A DNA stretch of 64,000 bases from Palsa-461 sp963768185 (GCA_963768185.1 CAVYGS010000005.1:992001-1056000), one strand, 5' to 3'; numbered from the stretch's first letter, positions 34,425 through 45,763 are shown. Notes: generated by a model from the sequence alone, not told the origin. A program made the numbers and translations.

Positions 34425-35249
34425 GTGAGCGTTGAAGGGGCGACGATCACGCCGGTACGGCTGGGCGGCGCGAAGGGCGGCCCGTCCGTCCGCACGTTGC
34501 GCAAGGACCGGTGGTGGGTGCAGCCCACCATCAGCGTGGTGGTGCTGACGGCATTCGTCGTGTACTCGACGTGGGCCGTCTTCGTGAACAAGGACTACTA
34601 CGTCGGCGCCACGGCGCACCGTGACCTCATCTCACCGTTCTTCTCTCCTTGCATCACGGGCAGCTGCGTGGCCGGGGCGCACGGCACCTTCCTCGTCATC
34701 AACTGGTGGCACATCACCCCGGCGCTGTTGATCCTCCTCGGGCCGCTCAGCTTCCGGCTCACCTGCTACTACTACCGCCGCGCCTACTACCGGGGCTTCT
34801 GGCAGTCGCCGCCGGCGTGCGCGGTCGCCGACGCCCACACCCGCTACACCGGAGAGACCCGCTTCCCGCTCATCCTCCAGAACCTGCACCGGTACTTCTT
34901 GTACGTCGCGCTGCTGTTCAACACGATCCTCACGATCGACGCGGTCATGGCGTTCCGGCTCCCGGGCGACGGCGGGATCGGGGTGAGCCTGGGCTCGCTC
35001 GTGCTCACCGTGAACGCCGTGCTCTTGTGGTGCTATACGCTCTCGTGCCACGCGGCCCGGCACCTCTGCGGCGGGGCCGTGAACACTTTCTCCAAACACC
35101 CCATCCGCTACCGGATCTGGAAGGCCCTCACCCCGCTCAACGCCCGGCACATGCAGCTGGCCTGGGCCAGCCTGGTGTTCGTGGCCCTGACCGACCTCTA
35201 CGTCCGACTGGTCGCGGCCGGCGTCTTCTCCGACCCCAAGATCTTCTAG
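34425..35249 (+). CDS. Succinate dehydrogenase/fumarate reductase membrane anchor
   Basis: The 274-residue membrane protein has five predicted helices (TISVVVLTAFVVYSTWAVFV; NWWHITPALLILLGPLSF; RYFLYVALLFNTILTIDAVM; LGSLVLTVNAVLLWCYTLSC; LAWASLVFVALTDLYVRLVA) with His residues near membrane faces (INWWHIT; NLHRYF; SCHAARHLCGG) that could ligate haem or quinone. It precedes sdhA by 10 bases and matches the actinobacterial SdhC-like anchor placed first in such operons. GTG 34425 follows a strong GGAAGGAG site. Confidence 0.88.
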   Translation: MSVEGATITPVRLGGAKGGPSVRTLRKDRWWVQPTISVVVLTAFVVYSTWAVFVNKDYYVGATAHRDLISPFFSPCITGSCVAGAHGTFLVINWWHITPALLILLGPLSFRLTCYYYRRAYYRGFWQSPPACAVADAHTRYTGETRFPLILQNLHRYFLYVALLFNTILTIDAVMAFRLPGDGGIGVSLGSLVLTVNAVLLWCYTLSCHAARHLCGGAVNTFSKHPIRYRIWKALTPLNARHMQLAWASLVFVALTDLYVRLVAAGVFSDPKIF

Positions 35250-35259
35250 GGAGCCCGCG

Positions 35260-37074
35260 ATGGCCGAGCACGAGAGGCACGACTACGACGTCATCGTCAT
35301 CGGCGCCGGCGGCGCCGGGCTCCGGGCCGCCATCGAGGCCAAGGGCCGGGGCCTACGGACCGCGCTGATCTGCAAGTCCCTCCTGGGCAAGGCCCATACG
35401 GTCATGGCCGAGGGCGGCGTGGCCGCCGCCATGGGCAACGTCTACCCGGAGGACAACTGGCAGGTCCACTTCCGCGACACCATCCGCGGCGGCAAGATGC
35501 TCAACAACTGGCGGATGGCCCAGCTCCACGCGCTGGAGGCCCCCGACCGGGTCCAGGAGCTCGAGGCCTGGGGGGCGCTGTTCGACCGGACCAAGGACGG
35601 CCGGATCCTCCAGCGTGACTTCGGCGGCCACCGCTACGCCCGCCTGGCCCATGTGGGCGACCGCACCGGCCTCGAGATGATCCGCACGCTCCAGCAGCGC
35701 GCCGTGGCCCTGGACATCGACGTGTTCATGGAGTGCAAGATCCTGCGCCTGCTGTCCGACGCCGACGGGGTCGTCTCGGGCGCGGTCGGCTACTGGCGCC
35801 CGACCGGCGAGATGGTGGTCTTCTCGGCCAAGGCGACCGTGGTGGCGACCGGCGGGGCCGGGAAGTCCTGGAAGTACACGTCCAACAGCTGGGAGTGCAC
35901 CGGCGACGGGCATGCCATGTCGCTGTGGGCCGGCGCCGACCTGATCGACATGGAGGCCGTCCAGTTCCACCCGACCGGGATGGTCTGGCCGCTGTCGGTG
36001 CGCGGTCTGCTCGTCACCGAGGGCGTGCGCGGTGACGGTGGGGTGCTGCGCAACTCGGAGGGCAAGCGGTTCATGTTCGGCTACGTCGCCGACATGTTCC
36101 GGGCCGAGACCGCGGACTCCGAAGAAGAGGCCGACCGCTGGTACGAGGACCACTCGGCCGGACGGCGCCCCCCCGAGCTCCTCCCCCGCGACGAGGTGGC
36201 CCGGGCCATCAACACCGAGGTGAAGTCCGGGCGGGGCAGCCCGCACGGCGGCGTCTTCCTCGACATCGCGACCCGCCGGAGCGCCGAGTACATCCGGCGC
36301 CGGCTCCCCTCCATGTACCACCAGTTCATGGAGCTGGCCGGCGTCGACATCACCGCCGAGGCCATGGAGGTCGGGCCGACCTGTCACTACATCATGGGCG
36401 GGGTCCGGGTGGAGGCCGAGACGGCCGCGGCGACGGTGCCGGGCCTCTTCGTGGCCGGCGAAGCCGCGGGCGGCATGCACGGAGCCAACCGCCTCGGGGG
36501 CAACTCGCTCTCGGACCTCTTGGTCTTCGGCCGAAGGGCCGGCATGGGCGCCTCGGACTACGCCGCCGGCCGGTCCGGCCAGGCCGTCCCCAACGAGGGC
36601 GAGATCGAACGGGCGATCGAGGAGGCCCTGGCGCCGTTCGGACGCACCGAGGGCGAGAACCCCTACACGGTGCACCAGGACCTCCAAGAGACGATGCAGG
36701 ACCTCGTCGGCATCATCCGGACCGAGTCCGAGCTCGAGGAAGCGCTCCAAAAGCTGGACGAGCTGACCTTCCGGGCGTCCAAGGTCGCGATCGGCGGCGG
36801 GCGCGCCTACAACCCCGGGTGGAACCTCACCACGGACCTGCCCGCCATGCTCACGGTGTCCAAGTGCGTGACCTTGGGGGCGCGCGACCGCAAGGAGAGC
36901 CGGGGCGGGCACACCCGCGAGGACTACCCGAACGCCGACCCCGAGTTCGGCAAGGTCAACCTCGTGCAGCGCCAGCCCTCCGGCGGCGGCATGGATGAGG
37001 AGATCAAGATCGCACCCGAGCCAATCCCGGTCATGCCCGACGAGCTCAAGTCACTCTTCGAGGAGACTCACTGA
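35260..37074 (+). CDS. sdhA: Succinate dehydrogenase flavoprotein subunit
   Basis: The 604-residue subunit oxidises succinate to fumarate using covalently held FAD. Seen are the dinucleotide motif VIVIGAGGAGLRAAIEAKGR, the FAD-attachment region GKAHTVMAEGGVAAAMGNV, VATGGAGKSWKYTSNSWECT, the active-site-type FHPTGMVWPLSVRGLLVTEG and HYIMGGVRVEAETAAATVPG, and GMHGANRLGGNSLSDLLVFG. Its stop overlaps the sdhB start (TGATG). It is the second gene of the sdh operon. Confidence 0.95.
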   Translation: MAEHERHDYDVIVIGAGGAGLRAAIEAKGRGLRTALICKSLLGKAHTVMAEGGVAAAMGNVYPEDNWQVHFRDTIRGGKMLNNWRMAQLHALEAPDRVQELEAWGALFDRTKDGRILQRDFGGHRYARLAHVGDRTGLEMIRTLQQRAVALDIDVFMECKILRLLSDADGVVSGAVGYWRPTGEMVVFSAKATVVATGGAGKSWKYTSNSWECTGDGHAMSLWAGADLIDMEAVQFHPTGMVWPLSVRGLLVTEGVRGDGGVLRNSEGKRFMFGYVADMFRAETADSEEEADRWYEDHSAGRRPPELLPRDEVARAINTEVKSGRGSPHGGVFLDIATRRSAEYIRRRLPSMYHQFMELAGVDITAEAMEVGPTCHYIMGGVRVEAETAAATVPGLFVAGEAAGGMHGANRLGGNSLSDLLVFGRRAGMGASDYAAGRSGQAVPNEGEIERAIEEALAPFGRTEGENPYTVHQDLQETMQDLVGIIRTESELEEALQKLDELTFRASKVAIGGGRAYNPGWNLTTDLPAMLTVSKCVTLGARDRKESRGGHTREDYPNADPEFGKVNLVQRQPSGGGMDEEIKIAPEPIPVMPDELKSLFEETH

Positions 37075-37853
37075 TGGCCGACGATGTGGCGATGCGCGTG
37101 TGGCGCGGCGACTCCGAAGGAGGGCATTTCGTCGAGTACCGGCTGCCCGCCCAGGAGGGCGAGGTCGTCCTGGACGTGATCCACCGCATCCAGGCCACCC
37201 AGGCCGGTGACCTGGCCTGCCGCTGGAACTGCAAGGCCGGCAAGTGCGGGTCGTGCTCGGCCGAGGTCAACGGCAAGCCCCGGCTCATGTGCATGACCCG
37301 GATGGACCAGCTCCCCGAGGGCCCGGTCACCGTGGCGCCGATGCGGGCATTCCCGATCATCCGGGACCTGGTCACCGACGTCTCGTTCAACTTCGAGGTG
37401 GCCAAGACCGTCCCGGCCTTCGCTCCCCCGCCCCGCCCCCCCGACGGCTACCGGATGGCCCAGATCGACATCGAGCGGGGCCAGGAGTTCCGCAAGTGCA
37501 TCGAGTGCTTCATGTGCCAGGACGTCTGCCACGTGATCCGCGACCACGAGGAGAACAAGGCCCACTACGCCGGGCCCCGGTTCTTCATCCGCTACGCCGA
37601 GCTCGAGATGCACCCACTGGACACCAACGATCGCCGCGAGCTCGTCCGCCAGCGGGCCGGCCTCGGCATGTGCAACATCACCAAGTGCTGCACCGAGGTC
37701 TGCCCCGAGCACATCAAGATCACCGACAACGCGATCATCCCGATGAAAGAGCGCGTCGTCGACGCCTCCTACGACCCGGTGGCGTGGCTCGGCCGCAAGA
37801 TCCTGCGCCGCGACAAGGCCACCCCGGGCCAGGCCGCGAACTACGGCCGCTGA
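37074..37853 (+). CDS. sdhB: Succinate dehydrogenase iron-sulfur subunit
   Basis: The 259-residue subunit relays electrons from FAD to quinone. The 2Fe-2S ferredoxin domain has CRWNCKAGKCGSCSAEVNGK and LMC. The C-terminal domain has CIECFMCQDVC and MCNITKCCTEVCPEHIKITD for the 4Fe-4S and 3Fe-4S clusters. The ATG overlaps the sdhA stop. The order anchor-A-B with a single anchor gene matches the actinobacterial type. Confidence 0.95.
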   Translation: MADDVAMRVWRGDSEGGHFVEYRLPAQEGEVVLDVIHRIQATQAGDLACRWNCKAGKCGSCSAEVNGKPRLMCMTRMDQLPEGPVTVAPMRAFPIIRDLVTDVSFNFEVAKTVPAFAPPPRPPDGYRMAQIDIERGQEFRKCIECFMCQDVCHVIRDHEENKAHYAGPRFFIRYAELEMHPLDTNDRRELVRQRAGLGMCNITKCCTEVCPEHIKITDNAIIPMKERVVDASYDPVAWLGRKILRRDKATPGQAANYGR

Positions 37854-37866
37854 GCGGGCCCGACCG

Positions 37867-38289
37867 ATGATCCGGTTCCTTTCCGAGGAGTGGATCGACG
37901 CGTTCAACAAGGCACTGGACGGTGCCGAGCTGGCCGCCCAGACCGGGTCGATCAGGGCGGCGTCGGGAACCTACAGCGTCGAGCAGCGGGTGAGCGGGGC
38001 CCCCGGGCGCGACGAATCTCTCGGCCCGGTCCGCATGGTCCTCTCCGTCGACGACGGGAAGGTGTCCGTCTCCGAGGCGACCAGTGACGAGCAGCGGCCC
38101 GACGTCGTGGTTTCGCTCTCCTACGACGACGCGGCGGCGCTGTCGCGGGGCGAGCTCGATCCGACCCAGGCGCTCGCGAGCGGGCGGGTGCACGTCCGCG
38201 GCGACCTATCGGTGCTGGTGGCGGGACAGGCGCTGATGGCATCGGCGTCCACGAGGACCGCTGAGCTGCAGGCCAACACCGAGTACTGA
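37867..38289 (+). CDS. SCP2 sterol-transfer-like domain protein
   Basis: The 140-residue protein fits the SCP-2 lipid-binding fold: a start RFLSEEWIDAFNKALDGAEL, a beta region GPVRMVLSVDDGKVSVSEAT, the conserved DVVVSLSYDDAAALSRGEL and ASGRVHVRGDLSVLVAGQAL. Such small domains bind hydrophobic ligands. It starts 13 bases after sdhB and is probably in the sdh transcript. No catalytic residues are known for the family; the role here is unknown. Confidence 0.8.
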   Translation: MIRFLSEEWIDAFNKALDGAELAAQTGSIRAASGTYSVEQRVSGAPGRDESLGPVRMVLSVDDGKVSVSEATSDEQRPDVVVSLSYDDAAALSRGELDPTQALASGRVHVRGDLSVLVAGQALMASASTRTAELQANTEY

Positions 38290-38374
38290 GCCGCCCGCCC
38301 CGCTCCGGTGGCGGCGCAAGGGGTGCCCCTGGGTTGCGCACCCTTGGCCGCTCCTGGAGCGTGATTCGGGCAAT

Positions 38375-38390
38375 TCACCCGGGCGGGTGA
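38375..38390. promoter_or_regulatory. 7-bp palindrome upstream of the small-protein gene
   Basis: TCACCCG and CGGGTGA are separated by two bases, followed about 15 bases later by TAATGT, a plausible -10. It could be an operator for the gene at 38459; position is the only evidence. Confidence 0.35.
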
Positions 38391-38458
38391 CGGGAGGGTG
38401 GCGGTAATGTCGGGGCCAGCGGCCCGCACCGGGCGGGTCAACGAAAGGGAGGGCCCGC

Positions 38459-38671
38459 GTGTCCCAGCCGATCGACGACCACTTCTTCTTGAAGTACCGA
38501 GAGCTGCTGGACGCAGAGGATGCTGCGTTCGACGAGCTCGAGCACGCGTGCGAGGAGGGTAACCGCACGCACTTCGAGTTGGAGATGGCCGCTTGGCAGA
38601 AGGCGCTCGCGAAGAAGCTCTCCTTCCTCCAGCACGCTGGAGTCGACCTCCCGATCGCCATCGCCTCATAG
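38459..38671 (+). CDS. Small acidic helical protein, unknown function
   Basis: The 70-residue soluble protein starts at GTG 38459 after GAAAGGGAGG. The sequence is strongly helical and acidic (FLKYRELLDAEDAAFDELEH, then HFELEMAAWQKALAKKLSFL). It has no signal or membrane segment. No family is recognised. The good ribosome site and a palindrome/-10 ahead of it support a real, separately controlled gene. Confidence 0.7.
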   Translation: MSQPIDDHFFLKYRELLDAEDAAFDELEHACEEGNRTHFELEMAAWQKALAKKLSFLQHAGVDLPIAIAS

Positions 38672-38709
38672 CGTCGGCGCCCCTCCTCTCGTCGGGCCGC
38701 CGACGTCGG

Positions 38710-39837
38710 ATGACCGACGTCGGCTTCCCAGCTCGCCATCTCCGGACGCTCGGAAGAGCCGCGCTCGTCGTGGCGGTTGGACTCATGCTGGCGGCGGTGT
38801 CGGGCGGCCGGGCATTTGGCGCGCGCGGCGCATCGATCGTCAGCACCACCATCACGGGAGCGCTCCAACCGGATCAGCTCGTCACAACCGATGGACAACT
38901 CTGGCTCGTCAAGGGCAACGGGACCGGCGAAACCTGTCAGATCGCTCAGGTGGACCCGGTTTCGCTCTCTTCGGTCAACTACTCGCTGCCAGCGTGCGGG
39001 ATCAACGCCACCGCGGGCGACGGAGCCTTGTTCCTCGAGACGACCACCGCCGATGTGGCCGCCAACACCTACGCCATCCACGTCGAGCGGTTCGACACGA
39101 TGACCCACACCGCGGTCGTCTTTACCACCACCTCGGTCACCATGTTCCTTGGCAGCGACATCGCGCACACCCAGTTCGCATTCGAGGACGGCTGGCTCTG
39201 GTTCTACGGAACGCCGCTGACTGGAGCGGCGCAAGAGGTCCTTCAGCTCTCACCTGAAAGCGGTGCCGTCGTTCGGACCTACACCGAGGTGCCGCCCATT
39301 GGTGGCACGGAGCCCGTCATCTCCGGAGCGGGTCCGTACGTCTGGCTCGCCGGAGGCGCGGGAAGCAATGCTTTGTTCCTCCGCATCGATGTGGCAACTG
39401 GGGCCACGCACCGCTTCGCTCTGTTCAGAGACAACGTCTCGATGTTCTCGGTGATGGCCGAGGCACACCAGGTCTTCTTCCTCTACGTGACGGGCTCGGG
39501 CCGCCCAAGCCAAACGAGCTGGCACGTTGGACGAATGACGACCAACGGGACCGCGGTGAGCCGATCACCCAACGAGCAATTCGGCGGGGAGCTGTTGGCG
39601 GTCGGCCACGACCTCCTCTCCCCCGGACCGGGACAGACGTGTGCGACCGGTGTGCAGGTGTGGAGGATCAACGCATCCACCCTCAGGTCGACGCCAATTG
39701 CCCGGGTGCCCACACCGGCAGGCAATCCGTGTCTTCTTTCGGCCGCCAATCGGTCGGTCGGCGCGCTCGGCTCCTCGCTCTTCTATCTTGCCTCGACCTC
39801 GGCCGAGTCGGTCCTGACTCGGCTGACCCCGCAATAG
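38710..39837 (+). CDS. Secreted beta-propeller-like protein, unknown function
   Basis: The 375-residue protein starts at ATG 38710. A signal sequence (AALVVAVGLMLAAVSGGRAF) precedes repeated units with a D/G-x-LW or W-L-W/F pattern and beta-turns (TDGQLWLVKGNGTGETC; FEDGWLWFYGTPLTGAA; GAGPYVWLAGGAGSNAL; SSLFYLASTSAESVLTRL). The spacing suggests a beta-propeller. Two Cys pairs may be disulfides outside the cell. The base composition is slightly less GC-rich than its neighbours. There is no obvious operon partner. Confidence 0.68.
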   Translation: MTDVGFPARHLRTLGRAALVVAVGLMLAAVSGGRAFGARGASIVSTTITGALQPDQLVTTDGQLWLVKGNGTGETCQIAQVDPVSLSSVNYSLPACGINATAGDGALFLETTTADVAANTYAIHVERFDTMTHTAVVFTTTSVTMFLGSDIAHTQFAFEDGWLWFYGTPLTGAAQEVLQLSPESGAVVRTYTEVPPIGGTEPVISGAGPYVWLAGGAGSNALFLRIDVATGATHRFALFRDNVSMFSVMAEAHQVFFLYVTGSGRPSQTSWHVGRMTTNGTAVSRSPNEQFGGELLAVGHDLLSPGPGQTCATGVQVWRINASTLRSTPIARVPTPAGNPCLLSAANRSVGALGSSLFYLASTSAESVLTRLTPQ

Positions 39838-40024
39838 GAACCCGTTCCGGTTCCGGCAAGAGAACCGAGCGAGGCACGACACGCCGTTCCACGGCGCGGA
39901 TCAGCTCGACGCCCGTGTCACACGCCCCTCATTGGCCTCGAAGGCCACGACGTCGTTGTGGGCGTCTCCGATCAGACTGGTCCTCACCTGGCGACGCGTC
40001 GCGGACGCGCCCGGGAAGACCGGC

Positions 40025-41020
40025 TCAGATGAGGCCGAGCTGGCGCACCTCATCACGCTCGGACTCGAGCTCTTCGGTGGTGATCCGCACCCGCTCGGAA
40101 GCAAAGGCGTCGTGGGTGATCCCCTCGACCACCCGCCAACCGCCCTTGCCGTCGGAGGCGACCGGGAAGCCGAACTGCAGCCCCTCGGCCACCCCGTACT
40201 GGCCCGAGCTTGCAACCGCCACCGAGAACCAGTCGCCCTTGGTCGTCGGCGTCGTAAGCGACACCACCGCGTCCACCGCCGCGCTGGCCGCCGACGCGGC
40301 TGACGACAGGCCGCGGGCCTCGATGATCGCGGCGCCGCGCTTTTGCACGGTGGTGAGGAAGTCGCCGCGGAGCCACTCGGTGTCGGAGATCGCATCGGTC
40401 GCCGGCTTGCCGCCGATCTTCGCGTGCGCGAAGTCCGGGAACTGGGTGGCCGAGTGATTGCCCCAGATCGCCATGTTGCTCACGTCGGAGACCGGCACGC
40501 CGGCCTTTTTCGCCAGCTGGGACTTGGCCCGGTTCTCGTCGAGGCGCATCATGGCGAACCATCGGTCGGCCGGGATCTCCGGCGCAGCCGAGCGGGCGAT
40601 GAGGCAGTTCGTGTTGCACGGGTTGCCGATGACGAGGATCCGCACGTCGGAGGCGGCATGCGCGGCGATGGCGGCGCCCTGCGGCTTGAAGATGCCGCCG
40701 TTGATCGAGAGCAGGTCGCCGCGCTCCATGCCCGCCTTGCGGGGCACCGAGCCCACGAGCAGGGCCCAGTTCGTCCCGTCGAATGCCTGCTTCAGGTCCG
40801 AGGTCGCCACCACGTCCACGAGCTGGGGAAAGGCACAGTCGTCGAGCTCCATGACGACACCCGCGAGCGCCTTCATGGCCGGCTCGATCTCCAGGAGATG
40901 GAGCACGATCGGCTGGTCGGCACCGAGCAGCTGGCCCGAGGCGACCCGGAACAGGAGCGAGTAGCCGATCTGGCCGGCCGCGCCGGTGACGGTGACGTGG
41001 AGGGGGGCCTTGGCCGACAT
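40025..41020 (-). CDS. mdh: Malate dehydrogenase
   Basis: The 331-residue enzyme of the TCA cycle converts malate to oxaloacetate with NAD. The N-terminal Rossmann motif is VTVTGAAGQIGYSLLFRVAS. NPCNTNCLIA and the MRLDENRAKSQLAKKAG motif are typical of the cytosolic-type MDH group, and NMAIWGNHSATQFPDFAHA carries the catalytic His. ATG 41020 follows AAGGAG. It lies 31 bases after icd in the same direction, so mdh is the second gene of an icd-mdh unit. Confidence 0.95.
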   Translation of the reverse strand: MSAKAPLHVTVTGAAGQIGYSLLFRVASGQLLGADQPIVLHLLEIEPAMKALAGVVMELDDCAFPQLVDVVATSDLKQAFDGTNWALLVGSVPRKAGMERGDLLSINGGIFKPQGAAIAAHAASDVRILVIGNPCNTNCLIARSAAPEIPADRWFAMMRLDENRAKSQLAKKAGVPVSDVSNMAIWGNHSATQFPDFAHAKIGGKPATDAISDTEWLRGDFLTTVQKRGAAIIEARGLSSAASAASAAVDAVVSLTTPTTKGDWFSVAVASSGQYGVAEGLQFGFPVASDGKGGWRVVEGITHDAFASERVRITTEELESERDEVRQLGLI

Positions 41021-41051
41021 GGGTCTCCTTCTTGTCTGCGGGGTTGCCCGA

Positions 41052-42248
<1,197 letters not shown>

Positions 42249-42309
42249 GCGATCCTCCTAGGTCAGCGGGGGTGCCGGCCGCAAGTCAGCGCCGGGTCTG
42301 TCGGTGTGG

Positions 42310-43200
42310 CTAGGCCGGGTCGGCCTGCGCCCCGCTCATCTGGGGTACGAGCCCCAGGGCCTGGTAGATGTCCCGGGTCGCGCTCGAGCGGTTGAGCGTG
42401 TAGAAGTGCAACCCGGGCGCTCCCGCCGCGAGCAGCGCCTGACAGAGCTCGGTGGCGATCTCGATGCCGCAGCGCGCGACGCCTTCGTCGCCACCGGCCT
42501 CCGAGGCCGCCTCGAGCCGCGAGACCGTCGCCGGCGGGACCACCGCCCCCATCTGTGCCATCCGGGGGATCGAGCGCAGGCCGGTGACCGGCATGATCCC
42601 GGGGAGCACCGGCTTGTGGATCCCGCGCTCGGCCAGGTCGGCCACGAGCCCGAAGTACTCGTCGGCTTCGAAGAAGAACTGGGTGATGGCAAAGTCGGCG
42701 AGGGTCATCTTCTCCACGAGCCGGTCGCGATCGCTGACCATGTCGACCGACGCCGGATGGCCGGCCGGGTGCGCGGCGACCCCGATCGAGAACCCGCCGA
42801 TCGCGCGCGCCAGCTCGACGAGCTCGATGGCGTGCTCCAGCTCGCGTGGCGAGGCGTCGGGGTCCGACGAGGGGTCACCCCCCAGCGCCAGCACGTTCTC
42901 GATCCCCGCCCGACGGAGTGAGACCAGGATCTCGGCCAGCTCGAGGCGGCTGTGCGCGACGCAGACGAGGTGCGCCATCGGCACCAGTGTCGAGGTGTGA
43001 AGCATGCCGACGACCAGGTTCTGGGTGCGCAGCCGGGACTCGGCGCCGCCGCGGTAGGTGACCGAGACGAACGAGGGCCCCAGCGGCTGGAGCTCGAGGA
43101 GAGTGCGCGACAGGACCAGCTGCTCCTGGTCGCTCTTCGGTGGGAAGAACTCGAACGAGTACGTCCGGCCGGCCGACAGCAGGTCGGAGATCCTGGTCAC
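42310..43200 (-). CDS. metF: Methylenetetrahydrofolate reductase
   Basis: The 296-residue flavoprotein reduces 5,10-methylene-THF to 5-methyl-THF for methionine synthesis. Motifs are YSFEFFPPKSD with the catalytic Glu, FVSVTYRGGAESRLRT, VLALGGDPSSDPDASPREL, and LADFAITQFFFEADEYFGLV. The start is placed at GTG 43200 (VTRISDLLSAGRTYSFEFFP). The frame reaches 43269, but the extra residues do not look like the family. It precedes icd-mdh in the same direction. Confidence 0.93.
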   Translation of the reverse strand: MTRISDLLSAGRTYSFEFFPPKSDQEQLVLSRTLLELQPLGPSFVSVTYRGGAESRLRTQNLVVGMLHTSTLVPMAHLVCVAHSRLELAEILVSLRRAGIENVLALGGDPSSDPDASPRELEHAIELVELARAIGGFSIGVAAHPAGHPASVDMVSDRDRLVEKMTLADFAITQFFFEADEYFGLVADLAERGIHKPVLPGIMPVTGLRSIPRMAQMGAVVPPATVSRLEAASEAGGDEGVARCGIEIATELCQALLAAGAPGLHFYTLNRSSATRDIYQALGLVPQMSGAQADPA

Positions 43201-43299
43201 GCTCGACCAGCGTAGGCCGACGGCGCCCTCCACCTTTGCGCCCAGCCTCCCATGACCCGCTCTCGGCACCCTGTGGGCGGGTCTTAACGCGCTGCCAGG

Positions 43300-43806
43300 T
43301 CAGGTCCCGCTCCGGCTGGCGTCGGTGATCTCCAGGACCGCCGTCGCGGCTCTCCACAGGTGATGCTCGGGGTACTCGTCGAAGCCTCGGTGAGCGCGGC
43401 GCCACGTGGGGTCCCAGTAGTTGTCCAATACCGCTCGAAGGTGGCGTGTGGAGACCGGCAACTCCTCCCCGAGCTGGCCCCTCAGTTGTGCTGGCGACGG
43501 CTCGACGATCTCGAGCAGGTCGAACCGGCCCGACCGGAGCGCGTCGATCACGCTCTTGTCTGGTCCGTCACGCTCGCACCAATATCGGACGAGCCGACGA
43601 TGCTGATGGTTCCACACGGGCCATTCGGTGGGTCGATCGGCCCACAAGATGGGGCGCTCGCCAAGGCGCAGATCGCTGGCCACCCACTTGGCGGCCGGGT
43701 GCAGCGTCAGCCATGGCAGCCCCTCGGCCGGCAGATCCAAGACGAGCACCACGGAACCCCAGTCCATCGATTCCTCAGACTCGAGAACCTCGCCCGTGGC
43801 CCACAT
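43300..43806 (-). CDS. Conserved protein of unknown function
   Basis: The 168-residue soluble protein is rich in Trp, Arg and acidic residues (DLPAEGLPWLTLHPAAKWVA; EWPVWNHQHRRLVRYWCERD; AVLDNYWDPTWRRAHRGFDE; HLWRAATAVLEITDASR). No signal or membrane segment. Similar proteins occur in actinobacterial genomes without an assigned role. It diverges from the SWIM zinc-finger gene; the 142-base gap is likely a shared promoter region. Start ATG/GTG near 43806. Confidence 0.7.
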   Translation of the reverse strand: MWATGEVLESEESMDWGSVVLVLDLPAEGLPWLTLHPAAKWVASDLRLGERPILWADRPTEWPVWNHQHRRLVRYWCERDGPDKSVIDALRSGRFDLLEIVEPSPAQLRGQLGEELPVSTRHLRAVLDNYWDPTWRRAHRGFDEYPEHHLWRAATAVLEITDASRSGT

Positions 43807-43948
43807 CTCCAGGAGCGGCCAGCTGAGGTCCCTGCGGGCGATGGCTCGTCCGTTCCGTCGCCACCTCGGCCATCTCGACCAGGTGATCGACCGCCTTCGA
43901 ACGTCTCATCTCCTCATCATCGTCGCACCGGCAGGCGAGAATCTCCCG

Positions 43949-45665
43949 ATGACTGACGGGTGGAGCTGGTCCGAGATCGAAGCGCTCGCCGATCCCCGGT
44001 CGTTTGGGCGCGGATTAGCCTACCGAGGGGACGGCCGCGTCGAGATCCAGCAGCACGTTGCCGACAAGGTCACGGCGAGAGTGCGCGGGTCGCTCCCCTA
44101 TCACGTCGAGCTGAAGCGAGCCGGCAAAAGCATCTCGTGGTCGTGCACGTGCCCGATCGGCGAGGAGGGCGTGTTCTGCAAGCACTGCGTGGCCGTCGGC
44201 CTCACGGTGGCCGGAGGCGAGCCGCTACCGAGTCCGACCGCCAAGGCGGCACCGCTCGCCGAGACCGATCTCCGCCGGTACCTCTCCGGCTTGGATGTCG
44301 ACGAGCTTGTCGACCTCGTGCTGGACCAAGCCACCCTCGATTGGCGGCTGCATGAACGTTTGACGGCCCGCGCGATCGCATTGGGTGGCGGATCCGTGGA
44401 AATCGGGACCTGGAAGAAACGGATCGACGCGGCGTTCGGTGACCCGCGCCACTTCGTTTCCTACGCAGAGGCAGCCGGCTGGGCACAGGACGTGGTCGAG
44501 GTGATCGAAGCGCTCAACGACCTGGTCGATGCCGGCCACGCGGTCGCGGTCATCGGCCTGAGCGAGCACGCGCACCGGCGCGCCGATGCAGCCATCCAGC
44601 ATGTCGACGACAGCGACGGCTGCCTCACCGACATCTCCGAGCGCCTGGTCGAACTCCATCTCCGGTCCTGCGAGTCGGCGGCGCCGGATCCCGTCGAACT
44701 CGGTGAGCGGCTGGCCGAGCTCGAGCTGACCAGCGAGCTGAGCGGGTTTTACCGCGCCGCCGTCACCTATGGCGACCTGCTCGGCGAAGACGGACTTGCC
44801 GCTTACCGGCGAGTCGTCGAGCCGAGGTGGCGGGCCGCAGCCAAACGCAAGGACCCGTACTCACACGAGCGGTTCTCGTCGCGCGAGGCCATGATCGGTA
44901 TCGCGCAGGCCTCCGGGAAGCCCGATGACCTGATCGCCATCTACCGCGGCGAGCTGCGTTCACCCCATGCATATCTCGAAATCGCCAAAGCGCTGCTCGC
45001 GGCGAGCCGAACCGAGGAGGCGATCGACTGGGCTCGACGCGGCCTTGCGAGCTTCACCGATCGTCCGTGGCAGACAGAGTCACTGCGGGAACTCCTCGCC
45101 AGAGAACTCCGTTCGCGGCGGAGACCCCTCTGGCGCCGAGGACCTTTGGTGGGAGGCGTTTGCATCGGAGCCATCGCTCGGCGGCTATCGCAAGCTGGTT
45201 GCTGAGTGTGAGGATCCAGACGTACGCCTGGTCGATGCAATCGGGCTGCTACGTGAACGGTTGTCCGCTCCTGGCGGCGAGACACGCCGTTTCGGCGGCG
45301 GTGACCGCTCGACTGGGGCGACGACGCTCGTCCGGATCCTTCTCTACGAAGCGCGCATCGATGACGCGTGGGCGGCCGCGGCCAGGGACGGCTGCGACGA
45401 ACCGACCTGGATGACGCTCGCCAGAGCGAGCGAGGCCACCCGCCCCTCGGAGGTCATCTCGATCTACGAGCGTGCCGTCACGGCGCACATCGACGCCAAG
45501 GACATCAGGGGATATCGCGCCGCCGTCGAACTGCTGAGCCGAATCCGTACGCTGGCGAACACAGCGGGGGAAACGGAACGTTTCGACGCACTGATCGGTG
45601 CGATCCGAGTTGAACATCGTCGCAAGCGCAATCTCATGGCGCTGATAGATCGCAAGCCCTGGTGA
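43949..45665 (+). CDS. SWIM zinc-finger protein (one frameshift)
   Basis: From ATG 43949, residues about 45-90 contain a SWIM zinc finger (ISWSCTCPIGEEGVFCKHCV, the CxCxnCxH pattern). A long helical, TPR-like region follows (WGQ-type repeats such as AYLEIAKALLAASRTEEAID and VRILLYEARIDDAWAAAARD). Near 45115-45121 one extra base breaks the frame after RELLARELRSR. The continuation GDPSGAEDLWWEAFASEP is in the next frame to the stop at 45665. The repaired protein is about 570 residues, the usual size for such SWIM proteins. A role in nucleic-acid or protein binding is likely but unproven. Confidence 0.8.
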
Positions 45666-45763
45666 GGGCCGAGCCAAACGCGGGACCGGGTCGAGGCGGG
45701 CACCGCCGGGGGTGACGTCGCGCTCCTGGGAAGGATGTAAATGAACGACGACAGATTACCGTT